Shown here piece after piece: positions 31,815 through 31,828 of a DNA stretch of 31,828 nt (positions are counted from its first letter, which is position 1; each line of letters opens with the position of its first letter). Both the position numbers and the translations under genes were made by a program. The notes below the pieces were generated by a model, which was not told the DNA's origin, did no database searches, and worked only from the letters and a program-made list of their open reading frames with translations. The stretch lies in contig CAYXUL010000035.1 of assembly GCA_964468475.1 (NCBI GenBank), positions 1-31,828 on the forward strand. The letters run 5' to 3'. The DNA comes from JBECKX01 sp964468475. GTDB taxonomy: Bacteria; Zixibacteria; MSB-5A5; CAIYYT01.

Positions 31815-31828
31815 GTAAAAAACGGGGG

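Overview
The window looks like the replication-origin region of an uncultivated Gram-negative bacterium with mid-range GC content. The sequence shows dnaA and dnaN at the left end, a porin-cytochrome operon with an outer-membrane barrel and a lipoprotein, a transmembrane kinase carrying a PD40/TolB-type propeller, a two-subunit glycine decarboxylase, pilT, and many short palindromic repeats between genes. This combination recalls FCB-type candidate phyla such as Zixibacteria, but that placement is inference from gene style, not a database match. Two runs of exactly 100 N (4702-4801 and 21096-21195) are scaffold gaps, and both lie inside repeats.

Layout. 1-3032 holds a dnaA promoter, dnaA, a DnaA-box-bearing spacer (probable oriC) and dnaN. 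3033-4980 holds one unrecognised secreted protein between two islands of hairpin repeats. 4981-8657 holds a PNGase F-like secreted enzyme convergent with a Ser/Thr kinase. 8836-11862 holds a 56-residue membrane protein, an M3 oligoendopeptidase and a NagD-like HAD phosphatase. 11863-15884 is a self-contained extracellular-electron-transfer operon: promoter, CRP-type palindrome, an MtrA/DmsE-like cytochrome (10 CxxCH plus one CX4CH), a cysteine-free outer-membrane barrel, a hexaheme lipoprotein and a strong terminator.

From 15885 to 18184, repeat islands flank a fused double ABC ATPase. From there to the end everything is on the minus strand. Read in the direction of transcription (right to left), the order is: TPR protein, M24 aminopeptidase, accB, pilT, terminator, two paralogous secreted proteins, accC (TTG start), gcvH, gcvPA, a zinc-ribbon DUF2007-like protein, a 14-bp tandem array with a gap, a second DUF2007-like protein with an acidic tail (GTG start), a thioredoxin-TPR lipid- or periplasm-directed protein, and gcvPB.

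How the genes work together. The cytochrome operon would carry electrons from the periplasm through the outer membrane to an external acceptor or from an external donor. AccB and AccC are two acetyl-CoA carboxylase subunits, separated by 4.5 kb of unrelated genes. GcvH, GcvPA and GcvPB make the glycine decarboxylase and carrier part of the cleavage system; gcvT is not here. The repeat islands fall in intergenic space, above all around the change of coding strand near 16 kb. They show compensatory stem changes and exchangeable inner hairpins.
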